This document shows, one piece after another, positions 6,574-14,577 of a DNA stretch of 18,817 nucleotides. A model generated the notes under the pieces. The model was not told the DNA's origin and did not search any database. It saw only the letters and a list, made by a program, of their open reading frames with translations. This DNA is from Candidatus Bathyarchaeota archaeon (GTDB lineage: Archaea > Thermoproteota > Bathyarchaeia > Bathyarchaeales > B26-1): NCBI GenBank assembly GCA_018396795.1, contig JAGTRH010000004.1, forward strand, positions 1 to 18,817. The letters run 5' to 3'. Every line of letters begins with the position of its first letter. The first letter of the stretch is position 1. A program made the translations under genes and the position numbers.

Positions 6574-7698
6574 ATGTTTAACCTTAAATTCAGTCCAATG
6601 GTAGGGATGCTAATGATCTTAAATGTAAATAAAATGCTGTTCGCTGCATTTTTAGTAGCCGCCTTTGTATTTGGTGCTTTTCTATCATATTTATGGGTTG
6701 TTGGTTACTATGTTTCGTTAGAGCTAAAAATCCCAGAGAAACCGGTAATATCACTCTATAACTTTACAGTTTCAGCTCAAGACCCAACATTCTTCAACAT
6801 CACCATTCTTAATCCATCATTCTCACCCAGGGAAACAGATATCCTAGGCATTAAGGTTTTAACTGGCGACAACATCATCCATCGTGTAACATCGATCACT
6901 CCAACCATACCGGTCGGAGGTTACAGGCTACATGTTGGGAGCTCCGAAACATTTAAGTGTCTTTGGAAATGGGTGAATTACACTGGGCAATCAATCAACA
7001 TAATAGTTTTAGTTGAAGACGGGTCTGGAGGTACTTTAACGGCGAAGCTTCCTCTAGTAGAAGTTGAGATCACAAGTTTAACGTTAGATCCGGAACACGG
7101 AGATCGCTTTAACCTAACCATAAGAAACTCTCAAAGATCAACAATCGGCGTTGACTTAGAGAGCATAAAAGTTATCGCTGGTGGCATAAGCAGTAGCGTG
7201 AAAACTTATCCCTCCCTGCCGATTAGGCTCGAACCCTCAAATTCAACTGGTCTCTTATGCGAATGGAACTGGACTGATCATCAAGGAGAAATCATCAAGG
7301 TGATCGTAAATACATCGCAAGGTTACATATCTGAATGGATACAGAATGTACCAAACCTCTTTAGTATACGGGAGATCGGATTTAACCCGGATGATCCTAC
7401 CTACTTGAACATCACGGTGGCGAATTCAGAAAACTCGCCTATAACATTAAACATTACTACCATAACGATTACACTTAAGAATGGCACAATCTTAGCGCCA
7501 ACTAATATAACTCCAAACCTCCCCTATGTTATTAATATAAATTCAACAGCAACGTTCTCGTGTAAATGGAATTGGTCTGCTTATAGCGGTGAGGAAGTAA
7601 CGATCACCGTGAGCACTGAACAGAACTATAGGGCTAAGTCCACATATAGAATTCCACAGTTAACAATGGAAGAAAGCGCTGAAAGAAGTTATGAATAG
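6574..7698 (+). CDS. Membrane-anchored surface protein with three C-x-W-x-W repeats
   Basis: This 374-residue protein starts with a hydrophobic segment (about residues 21-45) that should be a signal anchor. The rest would lie outside the cell and consists of three diverged repeats of about 100 residues (roughly 57-159, 160-258, 259-361). Each repeat has an early strand of the type DPTFFNITILN (the middle copy reads GDRFNLTIRN) and a late C-x-W-x-W motif (C129, C229, C330) followed by a Y/H-x-G and a strand ending in V-x-T or similar. The pattern suggests beta-sandwich (Ig-like) domains, and the many N-x-S/T sites suggest N-glycosylation. The family is not recognised. Candidate starts are ATG 6574, 6598, 6607 and 6613; 6574 fits the TATA-like box at 6530-6537 with a very short leader, but the shorter forms remain possible. 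It may be a cell-surface binding or structural protein. Confidence 0.7.
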   Translation: MFNLKFSPMVGMLMILNVNKMLFAAFLVAAFVFGAFLSYLWVVGYYVSLELKIPEKPVISLYNFTVSAQDPTFFNITILNPSFSPRETDILGIKVLTGDNIIHRVTSITPTIPVGGYRLHVGSSETFKCLWKWVNYTGQSINIIVLVEDGSGGTLTAKLPLVEVEITSLTLDPEHGDRFNLTIRNSQRSTIGVDLESIKVIAGGISSSVKTYPSLPIRLEPSNSTGLLCEWNWTDHQGEIIKVIVNTSQGYISEWIQNVPNLFSIREIGFNPDDPTYLNITVANSENSPITLNITTITITLKNGTILAPTNITPNLPYVININSTATFSCKWNWSAYSGEEVTITVSTEQNYRAKSTYRIPQLTMEESAERSYE

Positions 7699-8441
7699 GC
7701 TTCGGAACACATTTTTAACGATTTTTCGAGATTTAGTAGAGCTTCCTCGGGTTTTTCGCTAAGAGTAATGTATGAGCCAATTACGAAAACTCTGGCACCT
7801 GCCCTCCAAACTTTAACTATTGTCTTAGGATCGATACCCCCGTCAACTTCTATAATTTTGTTTGGAAACCTAGCTGAAAACTTCTTAATCCTCTGAGTGG
7901 CCTCCTCTCTATATTTTTGCCCACCTAAACCCATTGGAACCGTCATCAACAGAATTATGTCAGCGCTATTAGCTATATTATCTGTTAACCTATCTTCTGA
8001 CGTAGGGAGATTTAGGCAGACTCCCACTTTATAACCATAGCCCTTCAGGAGTTCAATGGCCTCCAGAGCTTCATCTTCGGAAACAAAGGATTCAACCTGG
8101 AGTATAAGCGTTATTTTGGCTCTATCTATTGGCTCTATAAATCTATTAATTTCCTCGATTATCTCGAAGGGATAGCTAACCATTAAATGTATGGTTAAAG
8201 CCACTTTATCGCTAAGTTTCTCATATAACTTTTTTATGAGAGATGTGGAGAATTTGTTCTTACCCGGTATCATTGGCGGTCTCATAACATCCACGTGAAC
8301 ATCGCGTATTTTCCCAGTCTGTATAAGTTTTACTATTTTCATGAATGCTTCAGAGCTCTCTAGTCTATCCATTTTCTCAGAGAGCTCCGGTTCATATTCT
8401 AAAATCGATAGCGAAATTGGCGTTTCCACGCTAATCCCCAT
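7689..8441 (-). CDS. Ribulose-phosphate 3-epimerase-like TIM-barrel protein
   Basis: This 250-residue protein follows the ribulose-phosphate 3-epimerase plan. HVDVM (H49, D51), HLMV (H85), LLMTVPMGLGGQKY (165-178) and EVDGGI (D200) are all in place, and GARVFVIGS near the end matches the phosphate-binding loop. The metal and catalytic positions (His, Asp, His, Asp) are therefore retained. Differences from the classical enzyme are HVDVMRP instead of HxDVMDG, Q-x-E instead of H-x-E in LILQVES, and no clear SILSADF start. It may act on ribulose/xylulose 5-phosphate or a related sugar phosphate. It is divergent from the xylulokinase gene, and that pairing supports a pentose phosphate role: the kinase would make xylulose 5-phosphate and this enzyme would convert it to ribulose 5-phosphate. 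Its stop overlaps the end of the surface-protein gene tail-to-tail by 10 bp. Confidence 0.7.
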   Translation of the reverse strand: MGISVETPISLSILEYEPELSEKMDRLESSEAFMKIVKLIQTGKIRDVHVDVMRPPMIPGKNKFSTSLIKKLYEKLSDKVALTIHLMVSYPFEIIEEINRFIEPIDRAKITLILQVESFVSEDEALEAIELLKGYGYKVGVCLNLPTSEDRLTDNIANSADIILLMTVPMGLGGQKYREEATQRIKKFSARFPNKIIEVDGGIDPKTIVKVWRAGARVFVIGSYITLSEKPEEALLNLEKSLKMCSEAYS

Positions 8442-8522
8442 GCTTAACTTAACTGTAGATTATTTAGATAGATTTAGAGATATACTTAATAATTTATTAG
8501 GATAGTAAAACTTTAAGGAGGA
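8442..8522. promoter_or_regulatory. Divergent promoter region of the epimerase-like and xylulokinase genes
   Basis: These 81 AT-rich bases separate two divergent genes. TATACTTA at 8481-8488 could act as a TATA element for the kinase, with transcription start near 8508; the same stretch on the other strand (TAAGTATA) could serve the epimerase-like gene. The kinase ribosome binding site AAGGAGGA occupies 8515-8522. A shared control region is inferred from layout only. Confidence 0.35.
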
Positions 8523-8532
8523 TTTGGCTCAC

Positions 8533-10071
8533 ATGGGCAAAGAATATTTCATTGGGATTGATAATGGCACTCAGAGCACTAAAACAATTATTGTTGATGG
8601 CGAGACTGGTAAGGTCCTGGGGAAAGCAACGAAAGAATATGGTCTCATAGAAGGGTTACCTCCTGGCCATAAGGAGCAGGATCCAGCTGTATGGATTAAC
8701 GCCTTAATTTATACTGTTAAGAAAGCCATGGAAAGCGTCGGGATTGATCCCAAAAATGTTAAAGCTATAGGTGTTTCAGGACAACAGCATGGATTGGTTC
8801 CGTTGGACGAGCATGGGCAGGTTATTAGACCTGCTAAGCTCTGGAATGATACAAGCACTTTTAAGGAAAGCGAGTACCTAATAAGAAAACTCGGAGGATT
8901 AAAGAGAGTTATTGATCTTTTGGGGCTATCGATTCCCCCAGGTTTTACAGCCCCGAAAATTCTCTGGCTTAAAAGACATGAACCTTGGAATTATAAGCGT
9001 CTAAATACTATTCTCCTTCCACATGATTATTTAAACTTCTATCTAACTGGCAGAAAGGTTATGGAGTACGGCGATGCTTCTGGAACAGCTCTAATGAACA
9101 TTAGAACAAGGACATGGTGTAGAGAGGTTTTAGAGGCAATAGACCCAAATCTACAGGAGAAGCTCCCGCCACTACAGAGCTCTGATAAACCGGCTGGTCT
9201 CGTCAGGAAGGAGATTGCTGAGATATTCAACTTTAGGGATGAAGTTCTTGTAAGTGCTGGTGGAGGAGACAACATGATGGGCGCCATTGGAACCGGAAAC
9301 ACAAGAAGGGGGATCGTAACCGCAAGCTTCGGGACTTCAGGTACAATTTACGCATATTCAGATGTTCCCGTAATCGACCCGAAGGGTGAAATAGCAGCTT
9401 TTTGTGATTCAACTAATGCTTGGCTACCACTACTTTGCACAATGAATGTAACGGTTGCAACGGAATTCGTAAGAAACCTATTTAACATGACGCACAATGA
9501 ATTAACGGATGCTGTTGAAGCTGCACCAGTAGGCTCAGAGGGATTGATACTTCTTCCATACTTTGAGGGTGAGAGGACGCCTAATGTTCCGGATGGAACA
9601 GGAGTCTTCTTTGGCTTAAATAGTCGAACATTTGGCACGACTCATTTGGCTAGAGCAGCGATGGAGGGTGCAACATTAGGCATGAATTATGGATTGAATA
9701 GAATGAGGGAGCTTGGAATCAATCCAAAACAGATTAGGCTTACGGGGGGTGGATCTAAGAATAGAGCTTGGCGTAAGATTGCAGCTGACATATTCAATAC
9801 TGAGGTTGTCTGTTTAAAGATTGATGAAGGAGCCGCTTATGGAGCGGCATTACAGGCGATATGGACGTACCGTAATTATATGGGTGAAAATGTTTCAATT
9901 CAGGAGATAACTGATCAATACGTTGAGATAGACGAGAATACTTTAGTTTCACCTCAACCAGACAATGTTAAAATATATAATGAATTGCAGAAAATTCAGG
10001 ATAATCTAAGCAGGACTTTGCGAAAAGTCTTTCGCATGCATAGAGAATTCCTTGATAAATATGTATCCTAA
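8533..10071 (+). CDS. xylB: Xylulokinase (FGGY family)
   Basis: This 512-residue sugar kinase has the FGGY two-domain fold. The N-terminal phosphate motif is GIDNGTQSTK (residues 8-17), followed by the sugar-site segment VSGQQHG (81-87) and GFTAPKILWLK (137-147), typical of xylulokinases. YGDASGT comes next, then GGGDN with the presumed catalytic base D246, SFGTSGT, and late GGGSKNRAWRKIAADIF as the ATP-binding region. The expected reaction is ATP plus D-xylulose to xylulose 5-phosphate in the cytoplasm. Another pentulose cannot be excluded. The open frame also includes TTG 8524, but that is only 1-2 bases from the AAGGAGGA ribosome binding site, so ATG 8533 (spacing about 10) is preferred. 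It faces away from the epimerase-like gene. No xylose isomerase or sugar transporter is visible in the window. Confidence 0.85.
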   Translation: MGKEYFIGIDNGTQSTKTIIVDGETGKVLGKATKEYGLIEGLPPGHKEQDPAVWINALIYTVKKAMESVGIDPKNVKAIGVSGQQHGLVPLDEHGQVIRPAKLWNDTSTFKESEYLIRKLGGLKRVIDLLGLSIPPGFTAPKILWLKRHEPWNYKRLNTILLPHDYLNFYLTGRKVMEYGDASGTALMNIRTRTWCREVLEAIDPNLQEKLPPLQSSDKPAGLVRKEIAEIFNFRDEVLVSAGGGDNMMGAIGTGNTRRGIVTASFGTSGTIYAYSDVPVIDPKGEIAAFCDSTNAWLPLLCTMNVTVATEFVRNLFNMTHNELTDAVEAAPVGSEGLILLPYFEGERTPNVPDGTGVFFGLNSRTFGTTHLARAAMEGATLGMNYGLNRMRELGINPKQIRLTGGGSKNRAWRKIAADIFNTEVVCLKIDEGAAYGAALQAIWTYRNYMGENVSIQEITDQYVEIDENTLVSPQPDNVKIYNELQKIQDNLSRTLRKVFRMHREFLDKYVS

Positions 10072-10116
10072 GAGATAACTTGTACGCCTGAAACTGTATT
10101 TTAGGCGCGGAGAACC

Positions 10117-10157
10117 GAAGTAATTATTTTTAATCTTATAAGATTAACAATTACTTC
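10117..10157. repeat. 41-bp imperfect palindrome upstream of the CODH/ACS operon
   Basis: GAAGTAATT (10117-10125) and AATTACTTC (10149-10157) form perfect outer arms. Inside is a perfect 16-base palindrome TAATCTTATAAGATTA (10131-10146). The centre contains TTATAA, which could be a TATA box; its usual spacing would start transcription near 10163, exactly where the next hairpin begins. It could be an operator overlapping the operon promoter, or a terminator-like element for the xylulokinase gene 46 bp upstream. Confidence 0.5.
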
Positions 10158-10162
10158 AAAAA

Positions 10163-10198
10163 CGCTGCCTCTACTTGCTTTAATTACAGGTAGAAGCG
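10163..10198 (+). promoter_or_regulatory. Leader hairpin of the CODH/ACS operon
   Basis: CGCT (10163-10166) pairs with AGCG (10195-10198), and TCTACTTG (10170-10177) pairs with CAGGTAGA (10187-10194, one G-U). This gives a 12-bp stem with a 3-base bulge (GCC) and a 9-base loop. It lies 67 bases before the cdhA start. No T-run follows, so it is not a simple terminator for transcription from the left. An alternative TATA-like element TTTAAATA at 10226-10233 would start transcription below the hairpin and leave it out of the message. Confidence 0.45.
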
Positions 10199-10264
10199 AT
10201 AAAAAGAAATACATCTTTGCTCCTCTTTAAATAATCCAAACAACTCTTAAGGATAGGATCAAAT

Positions 10265-12619
10265 TTGGCTTCTGAGAAGAATGTGCGCGTTAAGATTGGG
10301 GAGCTAAAAAGCGACATAGGTCTTTTGAAGGATCTTGAGATTTCTATCGGCAAGATAATTAAGGAGGAGTGGGTTGAAAAAGCTGGTCCAACGACCTTTC
10401 CGTCGATAACTGATTTAAGAGAGTGGGATTTTAGGCTACTAGAACGATACAAACCATTTTATATGCCATTCTGTGATGTCTGTTGCCTTTGCACATTTGG
10501 AAAATGTGATCTCACTGGCGATAAACGTGGCGCATGCGGATTAAACATGGCCGGGCAGCAGTCGCGAATTGTTCTCTTGGCATGCTGCATAGGAGCCGCA
10601 ACCCATATGTCACATGCCAGACATCTAGTTGAACATTTAATAGAGAAGTTTGGGCGAGACCACTCAATAGATGTCGGGGGCTTAAATGTTGAGGTTGAAG
10701 CACCAGTAACCCGATTGGTTTGCGGAATTAAGCCTAAAACCCTAGGCGACCTTGAGGATGTCTTAAATTATCTTGAACGCGAGATCGTAAGACTACTATC
10801 TTCAACACACACGGGACAAGAGGGAAGCAACCTAGATTTTGAATCGAAGGTTTTCCACGCGGGCATGATAGATCAAGTCAGCATGGAAGTAGCTGACATA
10901 GCGCAAATATCAGCTCTTGGTTTTCCGAAGGCTGATCCCGAGGCCCCCCTTGCGGAGATAGGTCTCGGCGTGGTGGATTCCACCAAGCCAGTTATACTTG
11001 TTATCGGTCACAATGTTCCGCCGGCAGCTGAAATAGTAAACTACCTTATGGAGAACGGATTATACGGCGGCGTTGAAGTTACAGGTTTATGCTGTACTGC
11101 ACATGATGTTACACGGTATAATCCCAAGGCAAAAATAGTCGGGCCAATTTCATGGCAGCTTAGATTCATTAGGAGCGGCGTAGCAGACGTTATTGTTGTA
11201 GATGAGCAGTGCATTAGAGCTGATACATTGATAGAAGCGCAAAAGATTAAGGCTCCAGTTATAGCGACAAGCGACGTAAACTGTCTTGGGCTTTTCAATA
11301 GGACAAGGGATGAAGTGAATAAAATAGTAGAGGATCTTGTTTCCGGAAGACAGTCTGGAGCGCTAATTTTGGATCCAGCTAAGGCTGCTGAGGTTGCTGT
11401 AAAAACAGCTCTCTTGGTTGCTCCTAGAAGAATGAAATTTAAGGCTTTACCTGATGTCAGCGACGTGATCAATGGTGCCAAAAACTGCAGAAGATGTGAT
11501 GAATGTCGAAGAGCTTGCCCAAATGATCTACCGATACGGGAGGCGCTGGCGCAAGCATTAAATGGAAGTTTAGAGACGCTTGCTAGCTTATACGATGAGT
11601 GCATCGGCTGCGCGAGATGTGAAAGCGCGTGCCCAATAAACCTTCCGCTTCACAGCTTCATAGTTAAGGCGGCTGAGAAAAAACTTAAGGAAGAGAAGTA
11701 CAAGATCCGCGTTGGTAGAGGGGCAATACAAGACGTTGAGATTAGGAATGTGGGTGGTCCAATAGTTCTAGGCGAGATACCTGGAATCATCGCGTTTGTT
11801 GGATGCGCCAATTATCCTAAAGGTGGAATAGAAGTGGCTGAAATGGCCATCGAGTTCGCTAAAAGACGTTATATAGTTGTAACATCTGGATGCGCAGCGA
11901 TGTCTGTGGCTATGTATAAGGATGAAGAGGGCAAAAGTCCCTATGAGGCTTTCCCAGGCACGTTTGACGCTGGAGGCATAGTTAATGTTGGTTCATGCGT
12001 TGCGAACGCGCATATTGCCGGCGCAGCCATAAAGGTGGCAAGCATATTCGCTAAGCGAAGATTGCGTGGGAACTATGAGGAGATAGCTGACTACATACTT
12101 AACAGGGTTGGCGCCGTAGGTGTTGCCTGGGGGGCCATGTCTCAGAAGGCGGCTGCAATAGCTAGCGGGTTCTGGAGGCTTGGGGTTCCAGTAATTGTAG
12201 GTCCGCATGGATTAAAATATAGGCGCATGCTATTGGGCCGAAAGGATAAACCTGAAGACTGGTATGTTTACGATGCTAGAACGGGCGAGAAAGTCTACGT
12301 TGGTCCCGCCCCTGAGCACCTATTCTATGCTGCGGAAACAAAAGAAGAGGCCATGGTTATGATCGCCAAACTATGCATGAGACCGAACGATACAACTAAG
12401 GGTAGGGCGATCAAACTTTCGCATTATATAGACCTTAGCAAACGCTTCTTTGGGGTTATTCCCGATGATGTGCATCTGTATGTGCGCACATTAGCAGATG
12501 TCCCGTTGACTATGCGTGATGAAATAATAAAAGTTCTTGAAGAGAAAGGATGGAAGGAGAATATTATACCTGATCCAACTCTTCTGCCTAGACTCGTAAG
12601 GAGGAGGGTGGGTGAGTGA
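10265..12619 (+). CDS. cdhA: CO dehydrogenase/acetyl-CoA synthase alpha subunit (Ni-Fe-S CO dehydrogenase)
   Basis: This 784-residue protein catalyses reversible CO2 reduction to CO. N-terminal cysteines 70, 73, 74, 76, 81 and 91 supply the B and D iron-sulfur clusters. The C-cluster (Ni-4Fe-4S) ligands can be followed as H249, C277 (in GLCCTAHD), C316 (DEQC) or C340, C514 (VGCAN), C543 (SGCA) and C578 (GSCVAN). Two inserted ferredoxin motifs, C408-x2-C411-x2-C414-x3-C418 and C446-x2-C449-x2-C452-x3-C456, are the E/F cluster domain that marks the archaeal alpha subunit. Length is close to methanogen CdhA (about 800). The start is TTG 10265 with AAGGAT about 10 bases before. It is the first gene of the operon, and the epsilon subunit begins at its stop codon. 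Confidence 0.95.
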   Translation: MASEKNVRVKIGELKSDIGLLKDLEISIGKIIKEEWVEKAGPTTFPSITDLREWDFRLLERYKPFYMPFCDVCCLCTFGKCDLTGDKRGACGLNMAGQQSRIVLLACCIGAATHMSHARHLVEHLIEKFGRDHSIDVGGLNVEVEAPVTRLVCGIKPKTLGDLEDVLNYLEREIVRLLSSTHTGQEGSNLDFESKVFHAGMIDQVSMEVADIAQISALGFPKADPEAPLAEIGLGVVDSTKPVILVIGHNVPPAAEIVNYLMENGLYGGVEVTGLCCTAHDVTRYNPKAKIVGPISWQLRFIRSGVADVIVVDEQCIRADTLIEAQKIKAPVIATSDVNCLGLFNRTRDEVNKIVEDLVSGRQSGALILDPAKAAEVAVKTALLVAPRRMKFKALPDVSDVINGAKNCRRCDECRRACPNDLPIREALAQALNGSLETLASLYDECIGCARCESACPINLPLHSFIVKAAEKKLKEEKYKIRVGRGAIQDVEIRNVGGPIVLGEIPGIIAFVGCANYPKGGIEVAEMAIEFAKRRYIVVTSGCAAMSVAMYKDEEGKSPYEAFPGTFDAGGIVNVGSCVANAHIAGAAIKVASIFAKRRLRGNYEEIADYILNRVGAVGVAWGAMSQKAAAIASGFWRLGVPVIVGPHGLKYRRMLLGRKDKPEDWYVYDARTGEKVYVGPAPEHLFYAAETKEEAMVMIAKLCMRPNDTTKGRAIKLSHYIDLSKRFFGVIPDDVHLYVRTLADVPLTMRDEIIKVLEEKGWKENIIPDPTLLPRLVRRRVGE

Positions 12620-13170
12620 TGAGCACTGCTAGGCAAACTGAACCATGGCAGACGGCTGAGATACCTGGGCCTAAAAAAGCTTTGGTTATAAATAATCCGC
12701 AAATTGTTTCGGCGTTAATTAAGCGTTCAAAGAATCCAATGCTAATTTCTGGATATAAAACCGCTGAGATAAGGCTGAATAGTGGCGCTCTCATTGATTA
12801 CGTTATTCGTATCGCTGAGCTTGGCGATATGTCAATAGTTTCCACACCAAATATTCAAAGCGAGTTTATTAAGAGAGGGTATACTAGGGTTGTTGGCATG
12901 CCCTTGGTTGATATAGCAAATAGGCTCGCGGATTCTAGCTGGATGGGGCTTGAAGGAAAAGGCCCGTATGATCTAGTGCTATTTATAGGATTCAAGTATT
13001 ACACAAGCTGGCTTATCCTCTCAGGCTTAAAGCATTTCTCACCAACGCTTAAAACCGTCTCATTAGATATGTATTATCAACCTCACGCCTCATGGTCATT
13101 TCCGAATATATCCCAAAGTGAATGGGAGAAGAATCTTGAGGTTATAATTAAAAGTTTGGAGGTGAAGTAG
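12619..13170 (+). CDS. cdhB: CO dehydrogenase/acetyl-CoA synthase epsilon subunit
   Basis: This 183-residue protein matches the small epsilon subunit that binds the alpha subunit in archaeal CODH. It has a nucleotide-binding-like alpha/beta fold with RSKNPMLISGYK near residues 34-45, GVVxMP-type loop VVGMPLVDIANRL, the segment YDLVLFIGFKYYTSWLILSG, and the end MYYQPHASWSFPNIS, which resembles the conserved tail of the family. No metal-binding cysteines are present, as expected. It may help electron transfer or stabilise the alpha dimer. ATG 12619 touches the cdhA stop (TGATG). An in-frame GTG at 12616 is a real alternative because it is 8 bases from the GGAGG at 12603-12607. Confidence 0.9.
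   Translation: MSTARQTEPWQTAEIPGPKKALVINNPQIVSALIKRSKNPMLISGYKTAEIRLNSGALIDYVIRIAELGDMSIVSTPNIQSEFIKRGYTRVVGMPLVDIANRLADSSWMGLEGKGPYDLVLFIGFKYYTSWLILSGLKHFSPTLKTVSLDMYYQPHASWSFPNISQSEWEKNLEVIIKSLEVK
13158..13165 (+). promoter_or_regulatory. Consensus ribosome binding site for cdhC
   Basis: GGAGGTGA, the full archaeal consensus, lies inside the end of cdhB and 7 bases before TTG 13173. The ATG at 13179 would be 13 bases away. This selects TTG as the cdhC start and suggests strong translation of the acetyl-CoA synthase subunit. Confidence 0.65.
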
Positions 13171-13172
13171 AA

Positions 13173-14576
13173 TTGTCAATGTTTGCGGATATACCAGTCG
13201 ATGTAGGCATAATATATGAAGGCGAAAGAATAAGATGGCAGGATGCATATGCGGAGCTCGGCGGACCAAGGGTGGAGCACAAATTCGAACTAGTCAAAGT
13301 TCGAGAAATGGACGAGGTTGAAGATGGAAAAATATCGATAATCGGTCCGGATATAAAGGATCTGGAGAAGAAATCTTATCCATTTGGCATATATATCGAG
13401 GTTGCGGGCAAAGAGCTAGAGGAGGAACTAGAAGGCGTAATAGAGCGGCGAATACATGAATACGTCAACTACATCGAAGGCGTTATGCACTTAAACCAAA
13501 GATACGACATTTGGATACGAATAAGCAAGAAATCATTTGATAAGGGCCTAAACTCTTTCATCTATATTGGTAAAGTTCTTCAGAGATTATTTAAGAGCGA
13601 TCTCCCTATAATCGAGAAGATTCAAGTAACATTCATAACTGAACCAGAGATAGTTAAAGAGAAATTTAAAGAGGCAATGGAAACTTACGAGAAGCGTGAT
13701 GCCAGGGCTAGAGGCCTGAAAGATGAGGAGGCCGATGCCTTCTACGGTTGCACATTATGCCAATCCTTTGCGCCGACACACGTGTGCGTTATTACACCAC
13801 AGAGGTATTCAAACTGTGGTGCAATAAGCTGGTTCGATGGTAGAGCCGCGGCTAGAGTAGACCCGAAAGGGCCGGTCTTTAGAATTGAGAAGGGCGAGTG
13901 TATAGATCCAGTAAAAGGCGAGTATACCGGAGTTAACGAGGTTGTTAAACTTAAGTCTGGTGGAGAAATACGTCGGGTTTGGCTCTATACAGCTTTTGGC
14001 TATCCGCACACATCCTGTGGATGCTTCGAGGCGGTTGCATTCTATATACCCGAGGTTGATGGATTCGGCGTAGTTCATAGGGGGTTCACCGAGAATACTC
14101 CCATCGGTTTATCCTTCTCAACAATAGCTGACTCAACGGCTGGAGGGAGGCAAGTTGACGGATTCCACGGTATATCCATTGAATATATGCGCTCACAAAA
14201 ATTTTTACAGGCTGATGGGGGCTGGGAGCGTATAGTTTGGGTTCCTGAGGTTGTGAAGGAGAGGGTTAAAGAGTTTATTCCAAAGGATCTGGTGGACAAA
14301 ATACCGACTGAGAAGGAGGTTAAAACAATTGATGAGTTAAGGCAGTTTCTGGTTGCTAAGAGCCATCCGATAGTAAAGAAGTGGGAGGCTAAACCTAAAG
14401 AGGAGGTTGCAGTTGCAGCTGTGGCTGAGAGGCCAGTGGAGGAATCTAAGCCCACACCAGCAGCTGAGTTAACAGTTCCAGTCAGCGTGGGAGCCGCTGG
14501 AGGCTTCAGATTAATCCTCAAGAATGTTAAGATACATGCTAAAAAGGTTAGGATAATTAAATCTAAAGGAGAGTGA
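13173..14576 (+). CDS. cdhC: CO dehydrogenase/acetyl-CoA synthase beta subunit (acetyl-CoA synthase)
   Basis: This 467-residue protein joins CO, a corrinoid-bound methyl group and CoA to make acetyl-CoA, or cleaves it. The A-cluster ligands are complete: C193, C196, C205 and C215 for the 4Fe-4S cubane, and C282-G-C284 for the distal nickel. Their spacing equals that known for the bacterial enzyme (3, 9, 10 and 67 residues between successive cysteines). Like other archaeal forms it lacks the large N-terminal CODH-binding domain of bacterial acetyl-CoA synthase. After the catalytic part comes a flexible Ala/Pro/Glu/Val-rich linker (about 400-442) and a basic tail, LILKNVKIHAKKVRIIKS. The tail mirrors an acidic segment at the start of the next protein, so it may dock the two subunits. 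It sits two bases after the cdhB stop. Confidence 0.95.
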   Translation: MSMFADIPVDVGIIYEGERIRWQDAYAELGGPRVEHKFELVKVREMDEVEDGKISIIGPDIKDLEKKSYPFGIYIEVAGKELEEELEGVIERRIHEYVNYIEGVMHLNQRYDIWIRISKKSFDKGLNSFIYIGKVLQRLFKSDLPIIEKIQVTFITEPEIVKEKFKEAMETYEKRDARARGLKDEEADAFYGCTLCQSFAPTHVCVITPQRYSNCGAISWFDGRAAARVDPKGPVFRIEKGECIDPVKGEYTGVNEVVKLKSGGEIRRVWLYTAFGYPHTSCGCFEAVAFYIPEVDGFGVVHRGFTENTPIGLSFSTIADSTAGGRQVDGFHGISIEYMRSQKFLQADGGWERIVWVPEVVKERVKEFIPKDLVDKIPTEKEVKTIDELRQFLVAKSHPIVKKWEAKPKEEVAVAAVAERPVEESKPTPAAELTVPVSVGAAGGFRLILKNVKIHAKKVRIIKSKGE

Positions 14577-14577
14577 A

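Noticed and set aside
6574..7698. Tandem repeats in the surface protein as DNA repeats or CRISPR
   Set aside because: The similarity is at protein level only, with period near 300 bases and strongly diverged DNA; there are no short identical repeats with spacers.
8524..8532. TTG 8524 as the xylulokinase start
   Set aside because: It is only 1-2 bases from the ribosome binding site; ATG 8533 has workable spacing and gives the usual N-terminus of the family.
11041..11604. 187-codon minus-strand open frame inside cdhA
   Set aside because: It lies opposite the C-cluster and ferredoxin coding region of cdhA; a shadow frame.
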